Source of the DNA: Rikenellaceae bacterium
GTDB taxonomy: Bacteria; Bacteroidota; Bacteroidia; Bacteroidales; UBA932
NCBI GenBank assembly: GCA_003542575.1
Contig: DPKJ01000014.1
Location: 176,566 to 240,565 of the forward strand
Reading direction: 5' to 3'
DNA: 64,000 nt
The notes under the pieces were generated by a model. That model was given only the letters and a program-made list of their open reading frames with translations. It was not told where the DNA came from and did not search any database. Shown here piece by piece: positions 16,481 through 24,894 of the stretch (within the stretch, counting starts at the first letter, position 1; each line of letters starts with the position of its first letter). The position numbers and the translations under genes were made by a program.

Positions 16481-19365
16481 TATAGTGGTGTTTTAAACAG
16501 AAATTCAAAAAAGGTTCTTTTTTCTCCGGTGTAACCTGCCCTTACGCCAACTTCCAGAGGATATGATATGCCTATGAGGTTTACATCAAAAATAATATCG
16601 CTGCCGGCCGAATAGAGAGTTTCGGCATCTTTTTCTGATCCGTTTCTTGTAAACGAAATAAACGGTATCATCTTTACTCTCTTTAGGTATATAAGCGATG
16701 TCAGCGAAATATCTCCGGTAAATAGAGGCATTGCATATTCGGCCATTACACCGGCAGCCCATCTGCTATACCTGGTAGTATAGCCTCTCGGGAAGCCAAT
16801 CAGGCTCGACATCAAATAGTTTTTGTTTTCATAAAACTGCTTTTGAGCTGCCATCGACAACTTTAATCCGTGATTGGCACCAATTCCCGGCAGATAACCA
16901 TACAGAGAAGAGAAAATAATTGACCCGAAATTTTCACCTGCAAAAGGCACAGAAGCAATCTGGAAAGATGCCCCTGCTCCAAACCTTGGAAAGAGATCCC
17001 TGTGAGACATTCCCATTACACTGTAAACATTCACACCAAAATTGAGATACTGGTAGTTTGAAAATTTATCGTTGTCATAAGAGAAAAAGGAGTCATTTGT
17101 GTATCTCCAGAGCATCTTTGGAACAACTCCTCTGTACCACCCTCCGCTGTTAAATGTCAGAGGTACATAGACCAACAGATGTGAATTCAGGTATGGCCTT
17201 CCTGTTATTGTATCTTTCTGTATTATTGGCCTTTTGCCGGGCTCCCTTATGAGAGTGTTGCTAAAACGGTCTCTATCGTTTATGTCTGCTTTAATTTCAA
17301 TAACAGGATACAGACCCCGGTAAGTAAATTTAAAATGGCCGGAGTGAAAACCTCGTCTCCACGAGTAACCTGCCATTCCAAATGCTGTGCTCAATGAGTT
17401 CTGGGAGTAGAGAATAAATCCCGGAGTTGCAATATCATAAACACTCTCATAGGTTAGGTTTTTGATATTGTCAATATTATAATAAACAGGAGCCCAGGAG
17501 TGTATATTTATCATTCCAGACAATTTACCGTACTTTTTTGCCTTATACTTGTCAGTTTTTACAGGTATTACTGTATCTGCCGAAAATCCCTCTCTTAAAG
17601 AGAGATACTCTGCAATTTCGTCTTTATACGGTTTTGAAAAATCAGCAGGAGCCCATAACATTGAATCCTGGTCAGCCCTGACAGCACTATAACCCTTATG
17701 TGAAAAATCAGAATAGAGAAGCTCTTTTTGGTTTTTCGAGAAAGAGAAGGAGGATACCCCGAAACGGGAGTTGGTGAGACGCCTTAAAAATTTTGATTCG
17801 GGAGAGTAGCAATAAATATTATTAATCCCGTTAAGGTCACTCACAAAGAAGAGTTCTCCCCCGCTTAATCTGAGATTTTTCAAAGATCTGCTCTGCTCTT
17901 TGATCTCCATGTCCCATACTCCGGTTTCTCTGTCGTAAACATAAATTCCTGCACCCTTTTCTGAAAGCATGATTGCATAAATAAGATTTTCTGACGAAAC
18001 CACCTCCTTAAGCTGAGCGCCAAACGGGGCAGGAACTGACTCCACGGGAACAAAGGTTTGGCTGTCTAATATTGTGACAGCAGATGAACCCTCCACAGGA
18101 TATGTTACGGTAAAAAGCTCATTATTACTAAAGTGAAGAGCAAAATATGCCCCTTTTCTGGTATGACGTCGTGTAGAGCCTGTTTTCAAATCATATGAGA
18201 AGATATCAGAAAAACTCTCCATCACCCACCTTGCAGACCCTATAAATTCGGTCCAATAAAGTTTGTCTCCATTAATTACAAGCGGAGAACTTACTCTCCC
18301 CATATACCTTAATATATGCTCTTCTCCTCCATGATTTATCTTTACAAGTCGTCTTATTCTTCTAAGATCACTTTTTAGTGCGAATGTTGTGTCTCCACCA
18401 CTTTCAGTTAGGTTTAGATATGAGGCAAACTCCTTCTGATCAGGATTTACAACATTAAATGGCGTCAATGCGCCCCTCAGCGAATCTTCTCTGCTCCACC
18501 TCGATGTCATTACATTCTTCAGAAATTCAAAGTTCTCTTTCTTAGTCATTCCTGTAAAATCTCTGTAAGCGCCCCTGTCTGCCCAGGGATTATAGAATCG
18601 GTCAACAATCCGCCTGGTTACATCGTCAAGGTAGTAGTAGTTCCCTGAATTAAAGCGAATAAACGAACTCATCATATAACCAAAACTGTAAACATCGGGA
18701 ACATAATCTTTGTATGAACCTTTGGTCCACCGATGCCAGCTTCTGAAATCATTATTTAAAAAGGCAGCTTTAAAGTACATCAGATGGTCGGGATCTCTCC
18801 CTCTCCCGGCAGATGATAGTGCTGTTTCGGCCACAACTGCATCACCCTCCAGCTTCCAGGTATTCATGTAAAGACCCACCCCTATTGCTGCCGCCTGCTC
18901 TCCGATAAGCCAACCTAAAGGCTTAAAAATGCCCCTTTCAAATTTATTAACCTGGGCAAGGTGTCTTAATTCGTGAATAACAAGGTGCTTTGCCCATTCT
19001 GCATGGTACTCGCTATCCCACGGTGGTCTTGTTATTAACTCTATCCTTTTTGGGGCCCACCCTACCATTCCGTTACTCATTAGATTGTAGGGGTGAAGAA
19101 CTATATCAGATTTTGACGGCTTTGAACGCAGAGGAGCAAAAACGGCATCTCTCAAATGCTCTGAATAGAAAGCGTATCTTCTTGCCAGAGAATCTATTTC
19201 CTTTGGGTATATGATTTTATGATCAGCAGTCTCAATGTACATCCACTTTGCCCTTGCAGGGTCGCTTCCGGTACTAAAAAACTGGGCATTAAGAGGAATT
19301 GTTACAAAAATATTAAGCAACAAAAGAGTGGTAAAAAAAGTATTCAGCGTTGGCCTACTGTTCAT
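16480..19365 (-). CDS. Outer-membrane protein: HExxH domain, beta-propeller and C-terminal barrel
   Basis: A 961-residue exported protein. A signal peptide ends near residue 28 (NAQ). Residues ~40-290 hold a peptidase-like domain with HELRH (131-135) and a downstream EGD (173-175), a gluzincin-type zinc site by pattern. Residues ~300-620 look like a TolB/WD-type beta-propeller with repeated YSFSxDxxG-like strands. The rest is beta-rich, aromatic and ends in a phenylalanine-containing strand, as expected of an outer-membrane barrel. No named function is recognised. It lies upstream of pnuC in the same transcript, so it may be the outer-membrane partner of an uptake route, but that is inference. 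Confidence 0.75.
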   Translation of the reverse strand: MNSRPTLNTFFTTLLLLNIFVTIPLNAQFFSTGSDPARAKWMYIETADHKIIYPKEIDSLARRYAFYSEHLRDAVFAPLRSKPSKSDIVLHPYNLMSNGMVGWAPKRIELITRPPWDSEYHAEWAKHLVIHELRHLAQVNKFERGIFKPLGWLIGEQAAAIGVGLYMNTWKLEGDAVVAETALSSAGRGRDPDHLMYFKAAFLNNDFRSWHRWTKGSYKDYVPDVYSFGYMMSSFIRFNSGNYYYLDDVTRRIVDRFYNPWADRGAYRDFTGMTKKENFEFLKNVMTSRWSREDSLRGALTPFNVVNPDQKEFASYLNLTESGGDTTFALKSDLRRIRRLVKINHGGEEHILRYMGRVSSPLVINGDKLYWTEFIGSARWVMESFSDIFSYDLKTGSTRRHTRKGAYFALHFSNNELFTVTYPVEGSSAVTILDSQTFVPVESVPAPFGAQLKEVVSSENLIYAIMLSEKGAGIYVYDRETGVWDMEIKEQSRSLKNLRLSGGELFFVSDLNGINNIYCYSPESKFLRRLTNSRFGVSSFSFSKNQKELLYSDFSHKGYSAVRADQDSMLWAPADFSKPYKDEIAEYLSLREGFSADTVIPVKTDKYKAKKYGKLSGMINIHSWAPVYYNIDNIKNLTYESVYDIATPGFILYSQNSLSTAFGMAGYSWRRGFHSGHFKFTYRGLYPVIEIKADINDRDRFSNTLIREPGKRPIIQKDTITGRPYLNSHLLVYVPLTFNSGGWYRGVVPKMLWRYTNDSFFSYDNDKFSNYQYLNFGVNVYSVMGMSHRDLFPRFGAGASFQIASVPFAGENFGSIIFSSLYGYLPGIGANHGLKLSMAAQKQFYENKNYLMSSLIGFPRGYTTRYSRWAAGVMAEYAMPLFTGDISLTSLIYLKRVKMIPFISFTRNGSEKDAETLYSAGSDIIFDVNLIGISYPLEVGVRAGYTGEKRTFFEFLFKTPL

Positions 19366-19456
19366 TATAAATACTATAAGATGCTTTTGAATATTTCTGT
19401 TAATTACGAAGGTAGCAAAAAGGTTTCAATTTTTTTAAGGGGTTAATTATATGCTA

Positions 19457-19464
19457 TATATTTG
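19457..19464 (+). promoter_or_regulatory. Candidate -7 box of the Na/Pi cotransporter gene
   Basis: TATATTTG followed by GCA, 23 bp before ATG 19488. Confidence 0.5.
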
Positions 19465-19487
19465 CAACACAATTCAGCATAAAACTA

Positions 19488-21173
19488 ATGGATATCATTT
19501 ATCAGGTACTGAAAGTTCTGGGCTCCCTTGGTCTTTTCCTATATGGAATGACACTTTTAAGTGAGGGGCTTCAAAAGGTCGCCGGAGATAAAATGCGAAG
19601 CATTCTTGCGGCAATGACGTCAAACTCATTTAAACGGGTACTCACCGGATTATTTATCACCGCCATCATTCAGTCATCAAGCGCAACAACCGTAATGGTT
19701 GTAAGCTTTGTGAATGCAGGACTTCTCTCTCTTACACAATCCGTGGGAGTTATCATGGGTGCCAACATTGGAACAACAGTCACCGCCTGGATAATATCTC
19801 TGTTGGGATTCAAGGCTGACATTGCCGTCCTATCCATTCCTTTGATAGGGGTTGGTTTCGCATTTATGATGTCTAAATCAAAGAAGAGAAAATCAATCGG
19901 AGAGCTGATTATAGGCTTTGCACTCCTTTTTCTGGGGCTCAGCTTTCTCAAAGAGTCGGTACCGGACCTCAAATCAACACCTGAAGTTCTGGAGTTTCTC
20001 AAAGAGTGGACAAGTTTTGGATTCTTCTCAACACTCATATTCGTTGCTATAGGAACGGTGCTTACAATTGTACTCCAATCATCCAGTGCCACCATGGCAC
20101 TCACGCTTGTGATGTGTTCGTACGGATGGATTCCCTTTGAAATGGCGGCAGCAATGGTATTGGGGGAGAACATAGGAACAACCATAACCGCTAATATTGC
20201 AGCGTCAATAGCAAACGTCTCGGCCAGAAGGGCCGCCCTTGCACACTCGGTGTTTAATCTTTTCGGGGTTATCTGGGTGCTTATATTTTTCAAGCCCATA
20301 CTAAATCTCGTAGCATTGATAACAGTGAGTGTAGGTGGAGGTGATCCTTTTATTGAGGCAGGCTCGACACTCTACGGAGTCTCTTTTCTTCACACATTGT
20401 TTAACATCACAAATACCCTGATTCTGGTATGGTTCACTCCTCAGATTGTAAAATTTGTTAGTTATGTGGTAAAAGCACCAAAGACAGAGGAGGTATTCAG
20501 ACTACAATATATTCAAGGGGGGCTTTTAAGCACTGCAGAACTCTCTCTTACACAGGCAAAGCAAGAGATTGTCAGTTTTGCCCGATTGGCAAAAAAGCAG
20601 TTAGATTATGCAAGACAAGCTGTTAATGACAATGATAAGGAAAATTTCGAAGAGCTCTTTACCAAGCTTGAGAACTACGAACAGATAACAGACAGGGTTG
20701 AACTGGAAATTGCCAACTATCTTAACGGAATTTCAGAGGGTCAACTGAGTGAAGAGTCAGCAAGAAGGCTGCAGGCCATGTATACAATCATAAGTGAGAT
20801 AGAGAGTATAGGTGACTCAGGTTACAATATTGCAAGAATACTTCAAAGGAAGAGAGTTCACAATAAGAAATTCGATAAGGATATGGTTAAAAAGCTGAAT
20901 CACCTCTTTGATCTTCTTGACAAGGCCTTTGACCATATGATTACAAACCTTGAACTCGGATACACAAAAATTACAAATATTGCAGAAGCAGAAGATGCCG
21001 AAAACTCTATTAATGAATATAGAAACCATTTGAAGGAAGAGCACCTGATGAATCTGGAAAATAATGTTTACAACTACCAGACAGGTACTTTCTACATGGA
21101 TATAGTTGCCGAATGTGAAAAGGTTGGTGACTATATTATTAACGTTTCCGAGGCAATTATTGAAATTCAGTAA
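19488..21173 (+). CDS. Na/Pi cotransporter family protein
   Basis: A 561-residue inner-membrane protein of the NptA/SLC34 type, coupling phosphate uptake to sodium. The N-terminal ~320 residues contain the duplicated QSSSATT motif (TAIIQSSSATTVMVVSF and VLQSSSATMALTL) and GANIGTTVT / GENIGTTITAN, both diagnostic. The C-terminal ~200 residues form a PhoU-like helical domain. It stands alone and is followed by the 20-bp repeat array rather than by another gene. Confidence 0.93.
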   Translation: MDIIYQVLKVLGSLGLFLYGMTLLSEGLQKVAGDKMRSILAAMTSNSFKRVLTGLFITAIIQSSSATTVMVVSFVNAGLLSLTQSVGVIMGANIGTTVTAWIISLLGFKADIAVLSIPLIGVGFAFMMSKSKKRKSIGELIIGFALLFLGLSFLKESVPDLKSTPEVLEFLKEWTSFGFFSTLIFVAIGTVLTIVLQSSSATMALTLVMCSYGWIPFEMAAAMVLGENIGTTITANIAASIANVSARRAALAHSVFNLFGVIWVLIFFKPILNLVALITVSVGGGDPFIEAGSTLYGVSFLHTLFNITNTLILVWFTPQIVKFVSYVVKAPKTEEVFRLQYIQGGLLSTAELSLTQAKQEIVSFARLAKKQLDYARQAVNDNDKENFEELFTKLENYEQITDRVELEIANYLNGISEGQLSEESARRLQAMYTIISEIESIGDSGYNIARILQRKRVHNKKFDKDMVKKLNHLFDLLDKAFDHMITNLELGYTKITNIAEAEDAENSINEYRNHLKEEHLMNLENNVYNYQTGTFYMDIVAECEKVGDYIINVSEAIIEIQ

Positions 21174-21445
21174 GTTATTGCTGTAATCCGGCAAGTTATT
21201 ACTAAAACAGGCAAATTGTCGCTAAGATCAGGCAAGTAATTATTAACCAGGCATATTGTTGCTAACTTTAAGCATTAATTGCTACAATCAGGCAAGTGAT
21301 TGCGAAATCTGCCAAGTAATTGCCAATATCAGGCAAGTGATTTCAAACCAGACAAATTATTACTAACTTTCGGCATTAATTGCTAAGATCTGGTAAGTGA
21401 TTTCTGTAACCAGGTAATTAATTGCTGAAATTAATAATTAATCCG
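21169..21445. repeat. Degenerate tandem array, ~13 units of 19-21 bp, with ~101-bp higher-order period
   Basis: This fills nearly all of the 301-bp gap between the Na/Pi gene and the glycosidase. The unit consensus is about GGCAAGTAATTGCTAANATC; each holds a small dyad, GCAA-N4-TTGC. Unit lengths of 19, 21 and 20 bp recur, and GCATTAATTGCTA occurs at 21272 and again 101 bp later at 21373 with similar neighbours. That suggests a five-unit block was duplicated. The mixed lengths are not multiples of three and stops are frequent, so it is non-coding. There are no spacers, so it is not a CRISPR. The array starts at the stop codon of the upstream gene. Confidence 0.85.
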
Positions 21446-21474
21446 GCACAGAAACCCGGAAAAAATTTAAGATT

Positions 21475-22341
21475 ATGAAGAGACTTTTTTTAGTACTCCT
21501 GTTGGTTACAGGCATAAGCATAAGCTTAACCGCCTCCGGCGACTCAATACTTCTCGTATCCTCAAAATGGAGCATCACTAATATCGCTCCCGGAATTGTA
21601 CACAAACAGATTCACTTTTCAAACGGTGAGCTTTTCTCATCAAATCAGTTTATTAATATAATCGAGGTTAATCCATCCGCAGGAAGAACGGTAGAAATCA
21701 TCCCCAGCCCTGTGCTTATTGAAACATCAAAACTTGCAGCACAACACGAAGCAATAGCTGCAATCAACGGCTCTTTTTTCAAATTCAACTACGAGCACAA
21801 CACCGTTGATTACAACTCTGTCGATTACATCAGGAAGGGTGGACAAAACCTTGCACCAAACACGTACGAAAGGAATAGACGCGCCATGCACCAGAGAGGA
21901 GCATTGGCAGTTCACAACAACAAGTTTTACATTCTCAAGGCCGATCAGCTTAAGGAGTGGGAAAGATTCATTTTAGCAGACGAGGTTATAACCACAGGCC
22001 CGGTGCTCAGAGTAGCAGGTAATGACGAAGCTCTTGAAAATTCATCTTTTTACACAACCCGCCACCCGCGTACAGCAATGGCAAAGAGGGAGGAAGGAAC
22101 AATTATTTTCTTTACTGTTGACGGAAGGGCAAAGGAGTCTGCCGGAATGTCTCTAAGAGAACTTCAGAGCACTCTCAGATGGCTTGGAGCATCAGATATT
22201 ATCAACCTTGACGGAGGCGGATCAACAACTATGTTCGTAACCGGTATCGGTTCAAATGGCATTGTGAACCACCCGACAGACAACAGAACATTTGATAACC
22301 TTGGAGAGAGAAAAGTGGCGAATATCGTCATCATTAAATAG
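21475..22341 (+). CDS. Phosphodiester glycosidase family (NAGPA-like) secreted protein
   Basis: A 288-residue exported protein with an N-terminal signal peptide (cleavage near SLTASG). The domain matches PF09992, related to the enzyme that uncovers mannose-6-phosphate by removing N-acetylglucosamine and to bacterial phosphodiester glycosidases. Visible signatures are AAINGSFFKF, HPRTAMAKREEG, TVDGR and the conserved NLDGGGSTTMFV near the C-terminus. The natural substrate in Bacteroidota is unsettled. A glycosyltransferase begins 3 bp after its stop. Confidence 0.85.
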   Translation: MKRLFLVLLLVTGISISLTASGDSILLVSSKWSITNIAPGIVHKQIHFSNGELFSSNQFINIIEVNPSAGRTVEIIPSPVLIETSKLAAQHEAIAAINGSFFKFNYEHNTVDYNSVDYIRKGGQNLAPNTYERNRRAMHQRGALAVHNNKFYILKADQLKEWERFILADEVITTGPVLRVAGNDEALENSSFYTTRHPRTAMAKREEGTIIFFTVDGRAKESAGMSLRELQSTLRWLGASDIINLDGGGSTTMFVTGIGSNGIVNHPTDNRTFDNLGERKVANIVIIK

Positions 22342-22344
22342 CCT

Positions 22345-23337
22345 ATGGGCTCACGGTCTCTTTTTATCTACACACACCCCTCGACATTTGTAAAGGGAGA
22401 CATCACAATCCTTAAAAAGAGATATGATGTTACGGAGTATTGCTTTAAAAACAACCCAAAAAAGAGACTCCCCTTCTCACTTACAGGTCAGTTTTTCTAC
22501 CTACTTTTCAATATTTACAAGTTCGATCTCGTTTACATCTGGTTTGCAGATTACCACTCACTACTTCCGGTGCTTTTTTCCAGGCTGACAGGCAAAAAAT
22601 GTTTTCTGGTAATAGGCGGATACGATGTGTGCAGGGAGAAAAAATACCGATACGGTAGTTTCAGCAGCAGTGTAAGAGCATCATTTGCATATCTGTCAAT
22701 TCGTTACGCAACCAAAAATTTATGCGTTTCAAAAAACGTAGAGAGAATAGTTGCAGCCATTGTTCCAAAATCGAACCACACAACTGTTTACAACGGAGTT
22801 ACCATAAAAACAGAGTTTGACGGAACACAGCAGAAAGAGAGAATTGTTCTGTGCGTAGCTCTGGTATCAACCCTTCAGGCATTCTACATTAAAGGCATTG
22901 ACAGATACAACTCTCTTGCAGAGGAGATGAGTGACACACACTTTACTCTAGTAGGCTGCAACCCTTCCATTTTCGAAAAAGCAGGCATCAAAAAGGCCAA
23001 AAACCTCAGGATAATTCCCGTCCTGGAACACTCAAAACTGGCACTGCTGATGAGCAGATCAAAAGTTTACTGCCAGCTCTCACGACGCGAAAGCTTCTCC
23101 CTCGCCCTTGCCGAGGCCATGTATCACAACTGCATTCCCTTAATTACCAACACCGGAGGTATGCCCGAAGTGACCGGAGGTCTGGGTTACTGCATAAATC
23201 CTGAAAGCTCTCACTTCACACTTTGTCTGGCAGAAGCGGTCAGAAAAGCACTCGAAGAGCCCCTCAACACTGCCCTTCGCAAACGCATAGAGCAAAACTT
23301 CTCCGCATCACACAGAGAGCAGGCAATTTTTAACTAA
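22345..23337 (+). CDS. Glycosyltransferase (GT-B fold, family 4-like)
   Basis: A 330-residue cytosolic or membrane-associated sugar transferase. The N-terminal half has LVYIWFADYHSLLPVLF and KCFLVIGGYDVC. The C-terminal half has the nucleotide-sugar binding pattern of GT1/GT4 enzymes: SRRESFSLALAEAMYHNCIPLITNTGGMPEV, with the EAM glutamate. Donor and acceptor are unknown. It is likely cotranscribed with the glycosidase. The inverted-repeat element begins 3 bp after its stop codon. Confidence 0.83.
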   Translation: MGSRSLFIYTHPSTFVKGDITILKKRYDVTEYCFKNNPKKRLPFSLTGQFFYLLFNIYKFDLVYIWFADYHSLLPVLFSRLTGKKCFLVIGGYDVCREKKYRYGSFSSSVRASFAYLSIRYATKNLCVSKNVERIVAAIVPKSNHTTVYNGVTIKTEFDGTQQKERIVLCVALVSTLQAFYIKGIDRYNSLAEEMSDTHFTLVGCNPSIFEKAGIKKAKNLRIIPVLEHSKLALLMSRSKVYCQLSRRESFSLALAEAMYHNCIPLITNTGGMPEVTGGLGYCINPESSHFTLCLAEAVRKALEEPLNTALRKRIEQNFSASHREQAIFN

Positions 23338-23340
23338 AAA

Positions 23341-23478
23341 TCTCCGCGCCACTTTTGGACATGTGCCTATCTTACAGCATATTGCAAATGAGACTTCTCT
23401 GCTTAAGGGTTATATCTTCGCAAAGTCTGTTTTGTAAAAAGCTTAATACTTGACAGTTGTCCAAAACTGGCGCGGAGA
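23341..23478. repeat. Element A: 138 bp flanked by 21-bp inverted repeats
   Basis: The left arm (23341-23361, TCTCCGCGCCACTTTTGGACA without its last base in the 20-base limit) and right arm (23458-23478) are reverse complements with one mismatch in 21 bp. The 96-bp interior is AT-rich with no ORF of note and no clear -7 box. It starts 3 bp after the glycosyltransferase stop. Its terminal motif, AACTGGCGCGGAGA, recurs in element B at 57330-57468 and as a half copy at 51896. MITE-like insertion, recombination site or 3'-UTR structure are all possible. Confidence 0.75.
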
Positions 23479-23483
23479 TTGTC

Positions 23484-23642
23484 CTCAACTCAAAGGCAAC
23501 ATTTGTTTTCAGAGAATTTTCCGTGGCTACTTTTCGGGAACGACGAGGACTGTTTGACGACCGAAGGAAGGAGTTCCGCAGTCGCCGAAAAGTACCAGGA
23601 AAATTTGAGGGTACCCTAAAACAATCGGTTGCCGGAGTTGAG
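23484..23642. repeat. Element D: ~160-bp imperfect palindrome / structured RNA candidate
   Basis: Nested complementary segments run inward: 23484-23491 with 23635-23642 (CTCAACTC), 23495-23500 with 23628-23633 (GGCAAC), a TTGTTTT/AAAACAA pair, 23514-23522 with 23598-23606, and a perfect 10-bp pair 23528-23537 with 23585-23594 (TACTTTTCGG). The apex holds GGAAC/GTTCC and GACTG/CAGTC in crossed order, so a pseudoknot is possible. It is symmetric enough that short ORFs open on both strands, but none looks like a protein. Function unknown; a mobile palindromic repeat or a non-coding RNA are the best options. Confidence 0.7.
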
Positions 23643-23708
23643 TGATCCAAGAAAATGGCGTTAAGAAAAACTGCGTTGCGATTGGTGAGCTTTGGCAGAA
23701 ATAAAAAA

Positions 23709-23741
23709 GAGGATGTGCGAAATATCGTACATCCTCTTTTT
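23709..23741 (-). terminator. Terminator of tRNA-Gln
   Basis: A near-perfect hairpin (GAGGATGT...ACATCCTC, extended by GCGA/TCGT with one mismatch) lies 4 bp beyond the tRNA 3' end, with A-runs and T-runs on both sides. It can terminate in either direction and so also isolates elements A and D. Confidence 0.8.
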
Positions 23742-23744
23742 ATG

Positions 23745-23815
23745 TTGACCTACCAGGATTCGAACCTAGACTGACTGAACCAAAATCAGTAGTGCTACCA
23801 TTACACCATAGGTCA
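23745..23815 (-). tRNA. tRNA-Gln (anticodon TTG)
   Basis: The minus strand folds as a 71-nt tRNA. The acceptor stem pairs TGACCTA with TAGGTCA (7 bp), the D-arm reads GTGTAATGGTAGCAC, the anticodon loop TTTTGGT carries TTG, and the T-arm is CTAGG-TTCGAAT-CCTGG. The discriminator is A (opposite 23745). CCA is not encoded. Confidence 0.95.
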
Positions 23816-23870
23816 GTGCTCTATAATTTGGGAGTGCAAATATATTGCTTTTTTTAAAACATGCAAAATT

Positions 23871-24341
23871 TTAGAACAACTTGTACCTGAGAATACCCTC
23901 TCCTATCAAATAATACAATGAAATCCACGTGGCAAAACGCAAAGCCCTGCCCAGCAACATGTATAAAGCGCTTTTAATGAAGTTAACCCGGTAAAATCCC
24001 AGGGCAATTGCAAGCACATCGCCAATTATGGGCAACCACGTTATCAAAGCTATAAGACTCTGATACCTCTCTATCCTGCTCTTCTGCCTTACTAAAGTCT
24101 CCTCTTTTACCCTGAACCACTTCTCGATTATCTCCCACTTTCCCAAATGCCCCACATAATATGAGGTAAGACCTCCCAGCCAGTTACCGGCAGTAGCAAT
24201 CACAAATGCCTCATATGGATTTACGCCCGCCAGAAGAACCCCTGTCAGCAATATCTCAGAGCTGAAAGGTACGACGGTTGCCGCCAGAAAAGAGCCCAAA
24301 AAGAGCCCTATAAGACCATAACTCTGCAGAAACTCTACCAT
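23871..24341 (-). CDS. YqaA family (DedA/VTT-like) membrane protein
   Basis: A 156-residue inner-membrane protein with about four hydrophobic segments. The pattern FLGSFLAATVVPFSSEI, GNWLGGLTSYYVGHLGKWE and LIALITWLPIIGDVLAIALGFYR fits YqaA, a short branch of the DedA/SNARE-associated superfamily whose larger members act as lipid scramblases or flippases. The exact role is unknown. Its start overlaps the tadA stop by 1 bp, so the two share a transcript. Confidence 0.85.
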   Translation of the reverse strand: MVEFLQSYGLIGLFLGSFLAATVVPFSSEILLTGVLLAGVNPYEAFVIATAGNWLGGLTSYYVGHLGKWEIIEKWFRVKEETLVRQKSRIERYQSLIALITWLPIIGDVLAIALGFYRVNFIKSALYMLLGRALRFATWISLYYLIGEGILRYKLF

Positions 24342-24781
24342 CAGCCTCTTTTTGACTTAAAGAACAATTTTACCAACTCACTGCACTCCTTTTCCATTAC
24401 TCCCGAAACTACTTCACACTTGGGATGAAGGAGTGACGGAGTAAAAAGAGAGTACCCTCTCTTAGGATCGGCAGCACCAAATACAACCCCCTTCATCTGC
24501 GCCCATCCCAGGGCAGCGGCACACATTGGACAAGGCTCAATTGTAACATAAATAGTTGCCCTTTCGAGATATTTACCTCCAAATGCGTTGGTTGCCATTG
24601 TAATAGCCTGCATCTCAGCATGTGCAGTCGGGTCGTTAAGTGTCTCGGTAAGGTTATGCGCACGAGCAATTATCTTACCATCACAAACAACAACGGCCCC
24701 TATAGGAACCTCATCTCTCGCCAAAGCCCTGTTTGCCTCGGCAAGCGCCTCCTTCATAAACTTTTCGTGTAGTTCCATCAT
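24341..24781 (-). CDS. tadA: tRNA-specific adenosine deaminase TadA
   Basis: TadA converts wobble adenosine 34 to inosine in tRNA-Arg(ACG). The ~146-residue protein has the cytidine-deaminase zinc site: HAE (in DPTAHAEMQAI) and PCPMC (in TIEPCPMCAAALGWAQ), with the catalytic glutamate. The frame extends six codons upstream to 24799, but a -7 box at 24787-24794 lies inside that extension, so ATG 24781 or the adjacent ATG 24778 is more likely. Guanine deaminase GuaD is an alternative, but the motif set favours TadA. Confidence 0.9.
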   Translation of the reverse strand: MMELHEKFMKEALAEANRALARDEVPIGAVVVCDGKIIARAHNLTETLNDPTAHAEMQAITMATNAFGGKYLERATIYVTIEPCPMCAAALGWAQMKGVVFGAADPKRGYSLFTPSLLHPKCEVVSGVMEKECSELVKLFFKSKRG

Positions 24782-24786
24782 ACCTG

Positions 24787-24794
24787 CAAATATA
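24787..24794 (-). promoter_or_regulatory. Candidate -7 box of tadA
   Basis: The minus strand reads TATATTTG with 5 bp to ATG 24781, predicting an almost leaderless mRNA. Confidence 0.5.
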
Positions 24795-24894
24795 TTCATA
24801 ATTTTACAGTGTATATTTTAATAGGGTAGTAATAAAACTATTTTTTATCGCTTTATGTTCGACCTTTAAGCGACATTTTGTCAGTTTATTTCAG

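Noticed and set aside
15791..19400. TPP riboswitch upstream of the first pnuC operon
   Set aside because: No CTGAGA / TPP core motif seen near 19365-19487, so thiamine specificity could not be inferred.
21169..21445. CRISPR array or coding repeat reading of the 20-bp array
   Set aside because: No spacers, no cas genes, unit lengths vary from 19 to 21 bp and stop codons are frequent in every frame.
23341..23478. Invertible promoter (inverton) reading of element A
   Set aside because: The inverted repeats fit, but no TAnnTTTG box or recombinase gene is visible; kept as one option only.
23457..23645. Open frames of 62 codons (plus) and 92 codons (minus, 23372-23650) over elements A and D
   Set aside because: Composition is basic and low in hydrophobic residues, both strands are open because the DNA is palindromic, and no family is recognised. 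More likely a structured non-coding element.
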